A DNA stretch of 64,000 nt from Polynucleobacter sp. TUM22923 (GTDB lineage Bacteria > Pseudomonadota > Gammaproteobacteria > Burkholderiales > Burkholderiaceae). Every line of letters starts with the position of its first letter. Within the stretch, counting starts at the first letter, position 1. A program made the translations under genes and the position numbers. Of this stretch, positions 1 through 8,579 are shown in pieces. The stretch covers positions 1,488,001-1,552,000 of the forward strand of contig NZ_AP027274.1 of NCBI RefSeq assembly GCF_030295705.1, given 5' to 3'. The notes under the pieces are model-generated. The model saw nothing but the letters and a program-made list of their open reading frames with translations, searched no databases and was not told where the DNA came from.

Positions 1-2
1 TT

Positions 3-1061
3 ACCATGCAAGCCCTAACGGGTAACCCGGTATACACCAGCCAATGGGATAGCAGTATTCCCAACAATATGGCCCATATTGAACTCTCTAGGACTGCCGA
101 TGCCATCTTAGTTGCGCCGGCAAGTGCCGACCTCATGGCAAAGCTTTCCTTAGGTCTTGCAGATGACTTACTTAGTACGCTTTGCTTGGCTCGAGATTGC
201 CCACTACTGCTTGCGCCAGCCATGAATAAACAAATGTGGGAGCATGCTGCCACACAAAGAAGTGTGCAGCGCCTTACGGAAGATAGTGTCGCCCTCTTGG
301 GTCCTGCTAGCGGTTTCCAGGCCTGTGGTGAAGTTGGCTTGGGTCGCATGCTTGAGCCAATAGAAATCACTGAGCAACTGATTGCATTCTTTCAAAAGAA
401 AAGTCTAGCTGGTAAGAAAGTATTAATAACTGCTGGCCCTACCTTTGAAGCAATGGATCCGGTGCGCGGACTGACGAATCGCAGTTCCGGAAAAATGGGT
501 TTTGCAATTGCACGAGCAGCGATTGAAGCTGGTGCAGAGGTGCATTTGATTGCTGGCCCTTGCGACTTGGCTACGCCACTACTAGCGACTGGGAAGATCA
601 TTCGCAGCGATATAGTAAGCGCTAAAGAAATGCATATTGCTGTGATGAACACTAAAGACTATGACGTGTTCTTTGCAGTAGCTGCGGTTGCTGACTGGGG
701 TGTTGCTAGGCCCGCTAAAGATAAAATCAAACGTCAGGGTAATAAAGCCCCAACTCTAGAGTTCACTACTAATCCAGACATCCTTTTAGAGGTTGCTAAG
801 ACTGCCAAGGCTAGGGCTGGTAAACCACACCCCTACTGCGTTGGCTTTGCTGCAGAATCCACTGACTTACAAGCCCATGCCCTAGAGAAGCGTGAGCGTA
901 AAGGCATCCCGATGATCGTAGGCAATATCGGCCCAGATACGTTCGGAAGCGATCTAAATCAATTACTGGTGATTGATGAGCGTGGCAGCAAGAAAATAGC
1001 TAAAGCTGAAAAAATAGATCTTGCACGCCAGCTTATTCAGCTGGTTGCCAAAAAGATTTAA
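3..1061 (+). CDS. coaBC: CoaBC bifunctional flavoprotein, 5' end cut by the window
   Basis: Makes 4'-phosphopantetheine for coenzyme A: it joins cysteine to 4'-phosphopantothenate, then decarboxylates the product. The frame is open to the window edge, so the ATG at 6 is probably internal and roughly 45-50 N-terminal residues are missing by comparison with the usual length near 400. Counting from that ATG, the decarboxylase half shows the catalytic His in MAHIEL (24), the PAMN motif (71-74) and the substrate-flap Cys in GFQACGE (107). The synthetase half starts near residue 135 with LITAGPTFE and DPVRGLTNRSSGKMG, then AVAAVADW and the KIKR lysine region. dut follows 42 bases downstream in the same direction, and panB lies elsewhere in the window. 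Confidence 0.96.
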   Translation, partial: TMQALTGNPVYTSQWDSSIPNNMAHIELSRTADAILVAPASADLMAKLSLGLADDLLSTLCLARDCPLLLAPAMNKQMWEHAATQRSVQRLTEDSVALLGPASGFQACGEVGLGRMLEPIEITEQLIAFFQKKSLAGKKVLITAGPTFEAMDPVRGLTNRSSGKMGFAIARAAIEAGAEVHLIAGPCDLATPLLATGKIIRSDIVSAKEMHIAVMNTKDYDVFFAVAAVADWGVARPAKDKIKRQGNKAPTLEFTTNPDILLEVAKTAKARAGKPHPYCVGFAAESTDLQAHALEKRERKGIPMIVGNIGPDTFGSDLNQLLVIDERGSKKIAKAEKIDLARQLIQLVAKKI

Positions 1062-1103
1062 AAGACTTCGCAAACATTCTCATCCCTTGCTTTAGGAAAT
1101 CCC

Positions 1104-1553
1104 ATGCAATCACTTCAAATCAAAATTCTCGATGAACGCATGCGCGATCAGTTACCCGCTTACGGTACGCCTGGTAGTGCAGGTCTTGATTTACGGGCCT
1201 GCATCGATGAAGCAATCGATATTGCCCCAGGTCAAACTGTGCTGGTTCCAACCGGTTTAGCAATTTATGTTGAAGACCCTCGATATGCTGCTTTTATTCT
1301 GCCGCGATCAGGTCTTGGGCACAAGCATGGCATCGTACTGGGCAACCTAGTAGGATTAATTGATTCTGACTACCAGGGCCAACTCATGGTGAGTACTTGG
1401 AACCGTGGATCAACTCAATTCCGACTAGAGCCAATGGAGCGCCTAGCCCAACTAGTAGTGATGCCAGTTCAGCAGGTGGAACTCAAAGTCGTTGAGGAGT
1501 TTACGCAAAGCAGTCGTGGTGCTGGCGGCTTCGGCAGTACTGGAAGATCCTAG
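1104..1553 (+). CDS. dut: dUTP diphosphatase (dUTPase)
   Basis: Hydrolyses dUTP to dUMP and pyrophosphate, which keeps uracil out of DNA and supplies dTMP synthesis. The 149-residue length is normal for the homotrimeric enzyme. The conserved motifs are in order: AGLDLRA (26-32), [10 protein letters not shown] (67-76), [11 protein letters not shown] (84-94, with the catalytic Asp) and the glycine-rich C-terminal arm [10 protein letters not shown] (138-147). The start is supported by an AGGA purine stretch about eight bases upstream. A coaBC-dut pairing is common in proteobacteria. It ends at a hairpin shared with convergent clpA. Confidence 0.98.
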   Translation: MQSLQIKILDERMRDQLPAYGTPGSAGLDLRACIDEAIDIAPGQTVLVPTGLAIYVEDPRYAAFILPRSGLGHKHGIVLGNLVGLIDSDYQGQLMVSTWNRGSTQFRLEPMERLAQLVVMPVQQVELKVVEEFTQSSRGAGGFGSTGRS

Positions 1554-1592
1554 ACCCTAAACCATAGTAGCGCTGGTCTTGCATTGACAATA

Positions 1593-1620
1593 AAAAAGGT
1601 CGCCTACAGGCGACCTTTTT
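1593..1620. terminator. Bidirectional rho-independent terminator between dut and clpA
   Basis: A perfect inverted repeat (arms 1593-1605 and 1608-1620) has a GGTCGCC/GGCGACC core. It is flanked by an A-run on the left and a T-run on the right, so it can end transcription on both strands. It lies 40 bases after the dut stop and 17 bases beyond the clpA stop. Confidence 0.9.
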
Positions 1621-1636
1621 ACTCTGAACAACGCTT

Positions 1637-3952
1637 TTACATCTCTTCAGCCGGGGCAACATCAGCCTTAGGCGTCTTCGGCGCTTTACCGGAAACTATC
1701 GGTGCATCAAACTCTAATTGCACCTTACCGTCAGCATCAATATCGACTGCCACATGCCCACCTTGTGCCAGCCTACCAAATAACAGCTCATCAGCCAGGG
1801 CCTTACGTACCGTGTCTTGAATGATGCGCTGCATTGGCCTTGCACCCATCAGCGGATCAAACCCATGTTTGGCTAAGTGCGCACGTAATGCTGGACTGAA
1901 TGATGCGTCGACTTTCTTCTCATGCAATTGCTCTTCTAACTGCATCAAAAACTTATCTACAACACGAATGATGATGCTCTCATCCAATGCCTTGAAAGAA
2001 ACAATTGCGTCCAGACGATTACGGAACTCTGGGGTAAAGAATTTCTTAATATCCGCCATCTCATCACCGGACTCACGGGCATTCGTAAAGCCGATCACTG
2101 ACTTCTGCATAGCCTCTGCACCAGCATTGGTAGTCATAATGATGATGACATTGCGGAAGTCCGTCTTGCGACCATTGTTGTCCGTTAAAGTGCCGTGGTC
2201 CATTACCTGCAGCAGAATATTAAAAATGTCTGGATGGGCTTTTTCAACTTCATCTAGTAAAAGTACGCAATGGGGCTTCTTATTTACCGCCTCAGTCAAC
2301 AAGCCACCTTGGTCAAAGCCAACATAGCCTGGAGGGGCGCCAATTAACCGACTCACTGCATGCCGCTCCATGTATTCGGACATATCGAAACGCACAAGTT
2401 CAATACCTAAAATATAGGCAAGCTGCTTAGCTACCTCGGTCTTACCAACACCGGTAGGGCCAGAGAATAAAAAGGAGCCAATAGGCCTATCAATTTTTCC
2501 AAGTCCAGCGCGAGTCATCTTAATCGCACTAGCCAAGACCTCAATTGCAGGATCCTGGCCAAACACTACGCTCTTGATATCACGATCCAAGGTTTGTAAC
2601 TTACTACGATCGTCAACTGAAACAGACTGTGGCGGTATGCGTGCAATCTTTGCCACGATTTCTTCGATTTCTTGACGACCGATTGTTTTCTTCTGCTTAG
2701 ACTTAGGCAAGATACGTTGGGCGGCACCCGCTTCATCAATCACATCAATCGCCTTATCAGGCAAATGGCGATCATTAATGTAACGTGCAGATAGTTCAGC
2801 TGCAGCTACTAACGCAGCTGAAGCATATTTAACGCTGTGGTGTTCTTCAAAGCGAGATTTGAGGCCACGTAAAATTTGTACCGTTTGATCTACAGTTGGC
2901 TCAACCACATCGACTTTTTGAAAGCGACGGGATAGGGCAGCATCTTTTTCAAAAATGCCACGATACTCAGTGAACGTAGTTGCGCCAATACACTTTAGCT
3001 GCCCATTAGATAAGGCAGGCTTGAGTAGATTACTAGCATCTAATGTCCCACCAGAGGCCGCGCCAGCACCAATGAGGGTATGAATTTCATCAATAAATAA
3101 AACCCCATGAGGGTTGTCTTTTAAGGACTTCAGTACCCCCTTCAAGCGCTGCTCAAAATCACCGCGATATTTAGTGCCCGCTAATAACGCACCCATATCT
3201 AAAGAGTAGACGGTAGCATCGGCCAAAATATCTGGGACATCCCCTTTGACAATGCGCCATGCCAAACCTTCGGCGATCGCTGTTTTACCAACGCCAGCTT
3301 CACCGACCAGCAATGGATTATTTTTACGGCGACGACACAAAATTTGTATCACGCGCTCCACTTCACTATCGCGCCCAATCAGAGGATCAATCTTGCCTTG
3401 CTTAGCCAAGACATTCAGATTTTGAGTGTACTGCTCCAATGGGCTTTCTTTGCCGCCGGCGGATGGATCCTCAGCATCAGGAGTAGATTCCGCAGGTTTA
3501 GCCTGCTCGGCTTGATCTTTGCGCACGCCGTGGCTAATAAAATTCACTACATCCAAACGCGTTACGCCTTGCTGTTGCAGGAAGTAAACCGCATGGGAAT
3601 CTTTTTCACCAAAGATAGCGACAAGTACATTTGCACCTGAGACTTCTTTTTTTCCGCTTGAGCTTGATTGAACATGCATGATGGCGCGCTGAATAACCCG
3701 CTGAAAACCTAGAGTGGGTTGAGTATCGACCTCATCATTACCAGGAACGACTGGCGTGTTGTCATTAATAAAATTCTTGAGCTGTAAGCGAAGCTCGGCA
3801 ATATTCACAGCGCAGGCTTTCAAGACCTCCACTGCAGAAGCGTTATCTAGCAAGGCGGCCAATAAATGCTCCACCGTGATGAACTCATGTCTTGAGGCTC
3901 TTGCGTCAACAAACGCCATGTGCAAACTCACTTCTAATTCTTGGGCAATCAT
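1637..3952 (-). CDS. clpA: ATP-dependent Clp protease ATP-binding subunit ClpA
   Basis: AAA+ unfoldase that feeds proteins into ClpP. The ORF extends upstream, but the start chosen (protein begins MIAQELE, 771 residues) has GGAGG four bases before the ATG and overlaps the clpS stop as ATGA, so the two are translationally coupled. An N-terminal ClpS-binding repeat domain covers about 1-145. The first AAA module has Walker A GEAGVGKT (217-224) and Walker B with [10 protein letters not shown]; the second has GPTGVGKT near 500. A VIGF loop follows at about 620, matching the IGF/IGL tripeptide that docks to ClpP. The C-terminus is rich in Lys, Pro and Ala. No clpP is in the window. Confidence 0.98.
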   Translation of the reverse strand: MIAQELEVSLHMAFVDARASRHEFITVEHLLAALLDNASAVEVLKACAVNIAELRLQLKNFINDNTPVVPGNDEVDTQPTLGFQRVIQRAIMHVQSSSSGKKEVSGANVLVAIFGEKDSHAVYFLQQQGVTRLDVVNFISHGVRKDQAEQAKPAESTPDAEDPSAGGKESPLEQYTQNLNVLAKQGKIDPLIGRDSEVERVIQILCRRRKNNPLLVGEAGVGKTAIAEGLAWRIVKGDVPDILADATVYSLDMGALLAGTKYRGDFEQRLKGVLKSLKDNPHGVLFIDEIHTLIGAGAASGGTLDASNLLKPALSNGQLKCIGATTFTEYRGIFEKDAALSRRFQKVDVVEPTVDQTVQILRGLKSRFEEHHSVKYASAALVAAAELSARYINDRHLPDKAIDVIDEAGAAQRILPKSKQKKTIGRQEIEEIVAKIARIPPQSVSVDDRSKLQTLDRDIKSVVFGQDPAIEVLASAIKMTRAGLGKIDRPIGSFLFSGPTGVGKTEVAKQLAYILGIELVRFDMSEYMERHAVSRLIGAPPGYVGFDQGGLLTEAVNKKPHCVLLLDEVEKAHPDIFNILLQVMDHGTLTDNNGRKTDFRNVIIIMTTNAGAEAMQKSVIGFTNARESGDEMADIKKFFTPEFRNRLDAIVSFKALDESIIIRVVDKFLMQLEEQLHEKKVDASFSPALRAHLAKHGFDPLMGARPMQRIIQDTVRKALADELLFGRLAQGGHVAVDIDADGKVQLEFDAPIVSGKAPKTPKADVAPAEEM

Positions 3953-4296
3953 GCTTCCTCCATAGTGCACTGTAGTGGGTGACCCGCTTCTCGCGAGAGT
4001 TCAATAACTTGATGCACTTTTGTTGCCGCAACATCTCGTGTAAACACACCGCAGACGCCTTTGCCAACCAAATGAACCTGCAACATAATGCGTGTAGCCG
4101 ACTCTTGACTCTGATTAAAATACTCTTGAATTACCATCACCACAAACTCCATCGGCGTGTAATCGTCATTCAATAGTAAAACTTTATACATCGAGGGCGC
4201 TTTAACTTTCTCGGCCTGCTTCTCGAGAAGAATGGTGTCTTCAATATAAGGGTTATTTGGGTTACCAACCGTAGGGTTTTTCGTTGTACGACTCAT
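3949..4296 (-). CDS. clpS: ClpS adaptor protein for the N-end rule
   Basis: Binds ClpA and delivers substrates with bulky N-terminal residues. With the ATG at 4296 (MSRTTKNP) the product is 115 residues. In-frame ATG at 4305 and GTG at 4314 are alternatives, and none of them has a clear Shine-Dalgarno sequence. The binding-pocket signature is visible as [13 protein letters not shown] (NDD 43-45), together with the family His near 75 in [10 protein letters not shown]. The last bases (ATGGAGGAAGCATGA) also supply the clpA ribosome binding site and start codon. A TTGCCA hexamer about 17 bases before a weak AT-rich -10 lies in the upstream gap, but I would not call that a firm promoter. Confidence 0.95.
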   Translation of the reverse strand: MSRTTKNPTVGNPNNPYIEDTILLEKQAEKVKAPSMYKVLLLNDDYTPMEFVVMVIQEYFNQSQESATRIMLQVHLVGKGVCGVFTRDVAATKVHQVIELSREAGHPLQCTMEEA

Positions 4297-4435
4297 GAGA
4301 AGCATTCTAAACACAGATATATAAATAGGGTTTTAGGGGAAATGTGGCAAAAAACCATCAATGAAACCCTGTTTAAAGCATATTGGGGCATTTTTCGATA
4401 AAAAAAGGGGGGTTAACTAACAACTATATTCACTT

Positions 4436-4479
4436 TACCCCTTGACACCCCACCGTAAAGGGCAAACAATCAAGGGGTA
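4436..4479. repeat. Perfect inverted repeat around the csp promoter
   Basis: TACCCCTTGA at 4436-4445 is the exact reverse complement of TCAAGGGGTA at 4470-4479, with 24 bases between. The arm centres are 34 bases apart, a little over three helical turns. The arms overlap the promoter -35 and the region from the -10 to the start site, as expected of a pair of half-sites for a repressor, though no protein can be named. The right arm is followed by a second small stem, TAGGAC/GTCCTA (4478-4483 and 4493-4498), which would lie at the very 5' end of the transcript. Confidence 0.6.
4442..4470 (+). promoter_or_regulatory. Sigma-70-type promoter of the cold-shock gene
   Basis: A perfect -35 TTGACA (4442-4447), a 17-base spacer and AACAAT (4465-4470, four of six matches to TATAAT) predict a start near 4477 and a leader of about 104 bases. 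A long leader is typical of csp mRNAs. The -35 overlaps the left arm and the last -10 base begins the right arm of a perfect 10-base inverted repeat. The call comes from consensus matching only. Confidence 0.55.
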
Positions 4480-4580
4480 GGACGGTTTTAAGGTCCTATT
4501 TAGGCGTGTTGTAGAGCGAGACTGATTAAAAAGTATTCACCCTCATCACGGTTGTTTTAAGTTTATGTAATGGAGTTCGC

Positions 4581-4784
4581 ATGGCGACCGGAATTGTTAA
4601 GTGGTTCAATGATGCAAAAGGTTTTGGATTTATCAAGCCTGATGATGGTGAAGAAGAGTTGTTTGCGCATTTCAGCGCAATCACAATGCCTGGGTTTAAA
4701 ACCCTCAAGGAAAACCAAAAGGTAACGTTTGACATTACCCAAGGTCCTAAAGGCAAGCAAGCTACCAACATCCAAGGTGCTTGA
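4581..4784 (+). CDS. cspA: Cold-shock domain protein (CspA family)
   Basis: Small single-stranded nucleic acid binding protein of 67 residues, acting as an RNA chaperone. It is a single OB-fold with the RNP1 motif KGFGFI (13-18) and the RNP2 motif LFAHF (27-31), and it starts with the family hallmark [10 protein letters not shown]. It is transcribed alone between its own promoter and a strong terminator. Whether it is cold-induced or constitutive cannot be read from the protein, but the long leader with a 5' hairpin argues for post-transcriptional control. Confidence 0.97.
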   Translation: MATGIVKWFNDAKGFGFIKPDDGEEELFAHFSAITMPGFKTLKENQKVTFDITQGPKGKQATNIQGA

Positions 4785-4805
4785 TCGTCCTTAGATCATT
4801 ATGAG

Positions 4806-4835
4806 AAACCCAGGACTTGCTCCTGGGTTTTTTTT
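4806..4835 (+). terminator. Rho-independent terminator after the csp gene
   Basis: Ten-base perfect stem AAACCCAGGA/TCCTGGGTTT (4806-4815 and 4821-4830), a CTTGC loop and a T-run to 4835, starting 21 bases after the stop codon. Confidence 0.93.
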
Positions 4836-4890
4836 CGCCTGCAATTTGCCCTAACTCTCAGCAACTTTAGTATCGACTATCCAATACATC

Positions 4891-5343
4891 ATGCACGCAC
4901 TTAAAGCCCCACTACTACTTTTCTCTTTGGCTGCCGCTCTATTTACGGCACCCGTATTTGCGCAACAAAATGTAGGCCTACAAAGCATCGAACTAAAAGT
5001 AGGCATCTACCGCATACAAGCCGAGCTAGCGGACTCACCCAAGGCGCGTGAAGTTGGCCTCATGAATCGCACAAGCATGGCAAGTAATTCAGGCATGCTA
5101 TTTATTTTTGAACAAAAAGCAGGGCACTGCTTTTGGATGAACAATACTAAAATTCCACTATCAATCGCATTTCTTGCAGATGATGGCAAGATCGTCAATG
5201 TTGAGGAGATGCAGGCAGACACCACCAATAATCACTGCCCTAAGGCTGCCGTTCGCTATGCCCTGGAAATGAACAAGCAGTGGTTCTCAGATAGAGTGCT
5301 GGTTCCCGGCACGGTCATTCAGGGTCTACCTAAAATCAGGTAG
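4891..5343 (+). CDS. Exported DUF192 family protein
   Basis: 150 residues with a clear signal peptide: a hydrophobic core at 7-20 and a likely signal peptidase I site after PVFA (24), so the mature protein is periplasmic. The remainder is a DUF192 domain with the family features REVGLMNRTSM, GMLFIFE, CFWMNNTKIPLSIAFL and a C-terminal VRYALEMNKQWF. The biochemical role of DUF192 is not established, and I do not assign one. It lies between two hairpin terminators, so it probably forms its own transcription unit. Confidence 0.9.
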   Translation: MHALKAPLLLFSLAAALFTAPVFAQQNVGLQSIELKVGIYRIQAELADSPKAREVGLMNRTSMASNSGMLFIFEQKAGHCFWMNNTKIPLSIAFLADDGKIVNVEEMQADTTNNHCPKAAVRYALEMNKQWFSDRVLVPGTVIQGLPKIR

Positions 5344-5376
5344 TCGAACCCTGCGCTGGCATGAGCCAAAAATAAC

Positions 5377-5405
5377 AAACGCAGACCGAGGTCTGCGTTT
5401 TGCCT
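5377..5405. terminator. Hairpin terminator between the DUF192 gene and ppnP
   Basis: A ten-base perfect stem, AAACGCAGAC/GTCTGCGTTT (5377-5386 and 5391-5400), has a CGAG loop. On the plus strand the following T-run is weak and interrupted. It sits 34 bases after the DUF192 stop and about 70 bases beyond the ppnP stop. Confidence 0.8.
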
Positions 5406-5407
5406 TT

Positions 5408-5453
5408 ACTACCTAACTACCTAACTACTTAACTACTTCACTACTTCACTACT
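5408..5453. repeat. Octamer tandem repeat, nearly six copies
   Basis: Five 8-base units plus a 6-base partial run head to tail: ACTACCTA twice, ACTACTTA, ACTACTTC twice, then ACTACT. The array lies between the hairpin terminator and the 3' end of ppnP and is outside any gene. Because units change in adjacent pairs, expansion by slippage is the simplest explanation. Copy number may vary between strains. Confidence 0.9.
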
Positions 5454-5468
5454 GGGCATGCTCACCAC

Positions 5469-5774
5469 TTAATCAAAGTGGCAAACGTAATGCACAGGCG
5501 TCTCCGCACGAATAATGAAATAACCACCCTTTTCAACTTCCCAGCTCTGGCCCGCTTTAAATTCAAGCTCAGGAGCGCCGTTGATGCTAACAAACGCATT
5601 ACCATCGACCACTTCCATGATTTCCTTCACGATGAGATCAAAGCGTAAGGTGCTAGGTAAAACTACGCCAACAGACTTACGAGTGCCATCTGCAAGGGTA
5701 ATCGTGTGGGATACACACTTGCCATCAAAAAATACATTGGCTTTTTTAACTACTGAAACTTGATCAAATTGCAT
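5469..5774 (-). CDS. ppnP: Pyrimidine/purine nucleoside phosphorylase PpnP
   Basis: Small cupin-like enzyme (101 residues, formerly DUF1255/YaiE) that phosphorolyses several nucleosides to free base and ribose 1-phosphate. Family features are the N-terminal NVFFDGKCVSHTITLADGTRKSVGVVLP segment (seen as separate short blocks), FKAGQSWEVEKGG and the C-terminal VHYVCHFD. It follows argG on the same strand after 52 bases, so it may be read from the argFG transcript. No nucleoside uptake or purine salvage gene is adjacent. Confidence 0.92.
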   Translation of the reverse strand: MQFDQVSVVKKANVFFDGKCVSHTITLADGTRKSVGVVLPSTLRFDLIVKEIMEVVDGNAFVSINGAPELEFKAGQSWEVEKGGYFIIRAETPVHYVCHFD

Positions 5775-5826
5775 CTTTACACTTTCTTATTAGATGGTTA
5801 GCTATCTTAATATGACTTATGAATCA

Positions 5827-7059
5827 TTATTTTTGAGCACGCTTACGTCTTGCCGTTTCAGCAATTCTCATGCGTAAGGCATTAAGCTTAATAAATCCAC
5901 CGGCATCAGCCTGGTTATAAGCGCCGCCATCATCATCAAAGGTGGCGATAGTCTGGTCGAACAAGGTATTAGCCGAGTCCCTGGAAATCACCGATACAGA
6001 ACCCTTGTATAACTTCAAGCGTACAACGCCATTCACCATCTGCTGAGTATGATCAATCAATGTCTGCAATGCAAGGCGCTCTGGCGCCCACCATAAGCCG
6101 TTATAAATCAGGCTGGCATAGCGTGGCATTAAATCATCCTTAAGGTGGGCTACCTCCCGATCTAGGGTAATACTCTCAATACCGCGGTGGGCTTTGAGTA
6201 ATATTGTGCCGCCGGGGGTTTCATAGCAGCCGCGACTCTTCATACCAACAAAGCGATTTTCCACTAAGTCTAAACGGCCGATACCGTGTATCCCACCAAT
6301 ACGATTGAGCTCAGCCAACAACTCATGTGGCTTAAAGGTCTTGCCATCAATAGCTACTGGATCACCAGCACGAAATTCAATTTCAATAATTTGCGCCGCA
6401 TCTGGGGCTTTTTCAGGAGAGGTGGTCCAACGCCACATAGCCTCTTCAGCTTCAGCATTGGGATTCTCTAAATGACGACCTTCATAACTAATATGCAAGA
6501 GATTGGCGTCCATTGAATAAGGTGAACCGCCCTGCTTATGTTTCATCTCAACAGGAATGCCGTGCTTTTCAGCATAGGCCATGAGCTTCTCACGGGAAAG
6601 TAGATCCCATTCGCGCCAAGGGGCGATAACTTTGATTCCCGGCTCTAAGGCGTAATAACCCAACTCAAAACGTACCTGATCATTACCCTTACCTGTAGCG
6701 CCATGCGATACAGAGTCGGCGCCAGTTTGGCGGGCGATCTCAATTTGACGTTTTGCAATCAAAGGACGTGCAATCGAGGTGCCCAATAAATACTCGCCCT
6801 CATAAATCGTATTGGCACGAAACATCGGGAACACAAAATCGCGCACAAACTCTTCACGCAAATCATCAATAAAAATATTTTCTGGCTTAATGCCAAATTG
6901 CAAGGCTTTGGCGCGCGCTGGCTCAAGCTCTTCACCCTGGCCAAGATCGGCAGTAAATGTAACGATCTCGCATTGATAAGTATCTTGAAGCCATTTCAAG
7001 ATCACACTGGTGTCAAGACCGCCGGAATACGCTAGAACTACTTTTTTAATATCAGACAT
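5827..7059 (-). CDS. argG: Argininosuccinate synthase
   Basis: Seventh step of arginine synthesis: citrulline, aspartate and ATP give argininosuccinate. The protein has 410 residues, the shorter class of ArgG (E. coli has a longer form). The ATP-pyrophosphatase P-loop SGGLDTS is at 12-18, and substrate-binding segments [13 protein letters not shown] and [16 protein letters not shown] follow. The C-terminus is basic (ARRKRAQK). It lies 24 bases after argF on the same strand with no terminator between, so an argF-argG operon is likely. No Shine-Dalgarno sequence is evident before its ATG. Confidence 0.98.
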   Translation of the reverse strand: MSDIKKVVLAYSGGLDTSVILKWLQDTYQCEIVTFTADLGQGEELEPARAKALQFGIKPENIFIDDLREEFVRDFVFPMFRANTIYEGEYLLGTSIARPLIAKRQIEIARQTGADSVSHGATGKGNDQVRFELGYYALEPGIKVIAPWREWDLLSREKLMAYAEKHGIPVEMKHKQGGSPYSMDANLLHISYEGRHLENPNAEAEEAMWRWTTSPEKAPDAAQIIEIEFRAGDPVAIDGKTFKPHELLAELNRIGGIHGIGRLDLVENRFVGMKSRGCYETPGGTILLKAHRGIESITLDREVAHLKDDLMPRYASLIYNGLWWAPERLALQTLIDHTQQMVNGVVRLKLYKGSVSVISRDSANTLFDQTIATFDDDGGAYNQADAGGFIKLNALRMRIAETARRKRAQK

Positions 7060-7083
7060 AATTTCTATTCAATCAAAAATAAA

Positions 7084-8034
7084 TTAATCTAAACGACCAC
7101 ACAGCAAATACTCCATTAGTGCCTTTTGGACATGAAGGCGATTTTCGGCTTCCTCCCAAACAATACTCTGAGATCCGTCTATCACTTCCGCTGACACTTC
7201 TTCGCCTCGATGCGCCGGTAAGCAATGCATAAACAAGGCATCTGGTTTAGCGAGTCCCATCAGCTGTGTTGAAACCATCCACTCTTTAAAGGCATGCATT
7301 CGGGAAGCATTTTCAGCCTCGTATCCCATGCTGGTCCAAACATCCGTGGTCACTAAGTCAGCGTCCTTGCATGCTTCTTTAGGGCTTACGCAAACCGTTA
7401 AATGATTTAAGGCAGCGCTGGTTAATCTTGAGCTGTCTAACTGATATCCCTCTGGAGCAGAGAACCGTATCTGAAAGTCAAGGCACTCAGCCGCTTGTAT
7501 CCAGGTGTACGCCATATTATTGGCATCTCCGACCCAAGCAACTGTTTTACCCTGAATAGGGCCGCGGGCCTCTACAAAGGTAAAGATGTCTGCTAACACT
7601 TGGCATGGGTGGTATTCGTTGGTCAAACCATTAATTACGGGAACACGAGAATTGGCCGCAAAACGCTCAATAATGTCCTGCCCGAAGGTGCGGATCATGA
7701 TGATGTCGGTCATTCTTGATATCACCTGCGCAGCGTCCTCTACAGGCTCACCACGACCTAACTGGGTGTCGCGGGTATTGAGATAGACAGCGTGGCCACC
7801 AAGCTGGTGTATGCCCGCCTCAAAGGACAGGCGTGTACGGGTGGAATGCTTTTCAAAGATCATGGCTAGCGTGCGATCATGCAAAGGATGCCAAGTCTCA
7901 TAACTCTTAAACTTCGTCTTTAACCAAGCAGAACGTTTAAGTAAGTAATCGTATTCTTCGCGCGTCAGGTCAGCAAATTGCAAGTAATGCCTCACCTGGC
8001 CAGGAATTGGGGGCTTTGCCATAGATGTCATCAT
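7084..8034 (-). CDS. argF: Ornithine carbamoyltransferase
   Basis: Forms citrulline from ornithine and carbamoyl phosphate, directly upstream in pathway and operon of argG. 316 residues. The carbamoyl-phosphate motif STRTR is at 64-68; HQLGG, HPCQVLADIFT and the ornithine-site motif HCLPAHRGEEV (about 270) follow. Two adjacent ATG codons at 8034 and 8031 can start translation, and a third in-frame Met is at residue 5. The 5' gap to the divergent DUF3579 gene is AT-rich and holds an 11-base direct repeat. Confidence 0.98.
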   Translation of the reverse strand: MMTSMAKPPIPGQVRHYLQFADLTREEYDYLLKRSAWLKTKFKSYETWHPLHDRTLAMIFEKHSTRTRLSFEAGIHQLGGHAVYLNTRDTQLGRGEPVEDAAQVISRMTDIIMIRTFGQDIIERFAANSRVPVINGLTNEYHPCQVLADIFTFVEARGPIQGKTVAWVGDANNMAYTWIQAAECLDFQIRFSAPEGYQLDSSRLTSAALNHLTVCVSPKEACKDADLVTTDVWTSMGYEAENASRMHAFKEWMVSTQLMGLAKPDALFMHCLPAHRGEEVSAEVIDGSQSIVWEEAENRLHVQKALMEYLLCGRLD

Positions 8035-8091
8035 TGAGCTTTCTACTAGAGGTTAAGCTTGCATTTTTTGGGACTTCAAACTGCACTCATA

Positions 8092-8125
8092 TAATTACAA
8101 AAATTAACTTTAAATAATTACAAAA
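8092..8125. repeat. 11-base direct repeat in the argF/DUF3579 divergent gap
   Basis: TAATTACAAAA occurs at 8092-8102 and again at 8115-8125, 23 bases start to start, about two helical turns. It lies in the only AT-rich block between two divergent genes. It could be a paired regulator site, for instance for arginine control, but the assignment to any regulator is a guess. Confidence 0.6.
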
Positions 8126-8190
8126 CTGTTAAGCTGAGCATTACTAATTAACTGCTACGTTTATAACGACGCCTCAATATTTACTCACAC

Positions 8191-8499
8191 TTGAACCACA
8201 AAAAGCTTTTTATTCAGGGCATCACTACTGCCGGGAAGCCATTTCGTCCCAGCGACTGGGCCGAGCGTCTTTGCGGGGTAATGGCTCATTTTCGCCCACC
8301 AGGTGACTTGGGCGATCCCCGTTTTACCTACTCACCTTATGTCAGACCAGTAATCATTGCGCAGGTGAAATGCGTTGTGATTGATACCAGACTAAGAGAA
8401 CTTGATCCAAGAGCGCTGGACTTTGTCTTGAATTTTGCTAAAGACAATCAGCTGCCCATCGAAGAAGCGTGTGAGTTTGAACCAAAATCACAAACCTAG
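8191..8499 (+). CDS. DUF3579 family protein of unknown function
   Basis: A 102-residue protein matching the DUF3579 family as I remember it: FIQGITTAGKPFRPSDWAERLCGVM, then YSPYVRP, VKCVVIDTRL and a C-terminal FVLNFAKDNQLPI (each seen as a short block). No ATG precedes the conserved start, and the frame is open only back to a stop at 8164-8166, so the TTG at 8191 is the best start. No signal peptide or membrane segment is present. The family seems largely confined to betaproteobacteria, and its function is unknown. It is divergent from argF and convergent with rpsT. Confidence 0.82.
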   Translation: MNHKKLFIQGITTAGKPFRPSDWAERLCGVMAHFRPPGDLGDPRFTYSPYVRPVIIAQVKCVVIDTRLRELDPRALDFVLNFAKDNQLPIEEACEFEPKSQT

Positions 8500-8502
8500 C
8501 CT

Positions 8503-8535
8503 TAAAAACAAAAACCCGCTCTGATAAGGAGCGGG
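8503..8535 (-). terminator. Rho-independent terminator of rpsT
   Basis: Seven-base GC-rich stem CCCGCTC/GAGCGGG (8515-8521 and 8529-8535). On the minus strand it is followed by TTTTTGTTTTT, so it best serves rpsT. It also lies just past the DUF3579 stop. Confidence 0.88.
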
Positions 8536-8579
8536 CTTAGACTCAAATCACTAAAGAGCCTGCCTGAAACTGAACCGCT

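Noticed and set aside
1821..2327. 168-residue plus-strand ORF inside clpA
   Set aside because: Fully antisense to a strongly conserved ClpA AAA module, with no family resemblance or ribosome site.
4303..4360. Possible clpS promoter (TTGCCA with an AT-rich -10)
   Set aside because: The -35 is good but the hexamer at 17 bases matches only three of six, so I did not list it as a feature.
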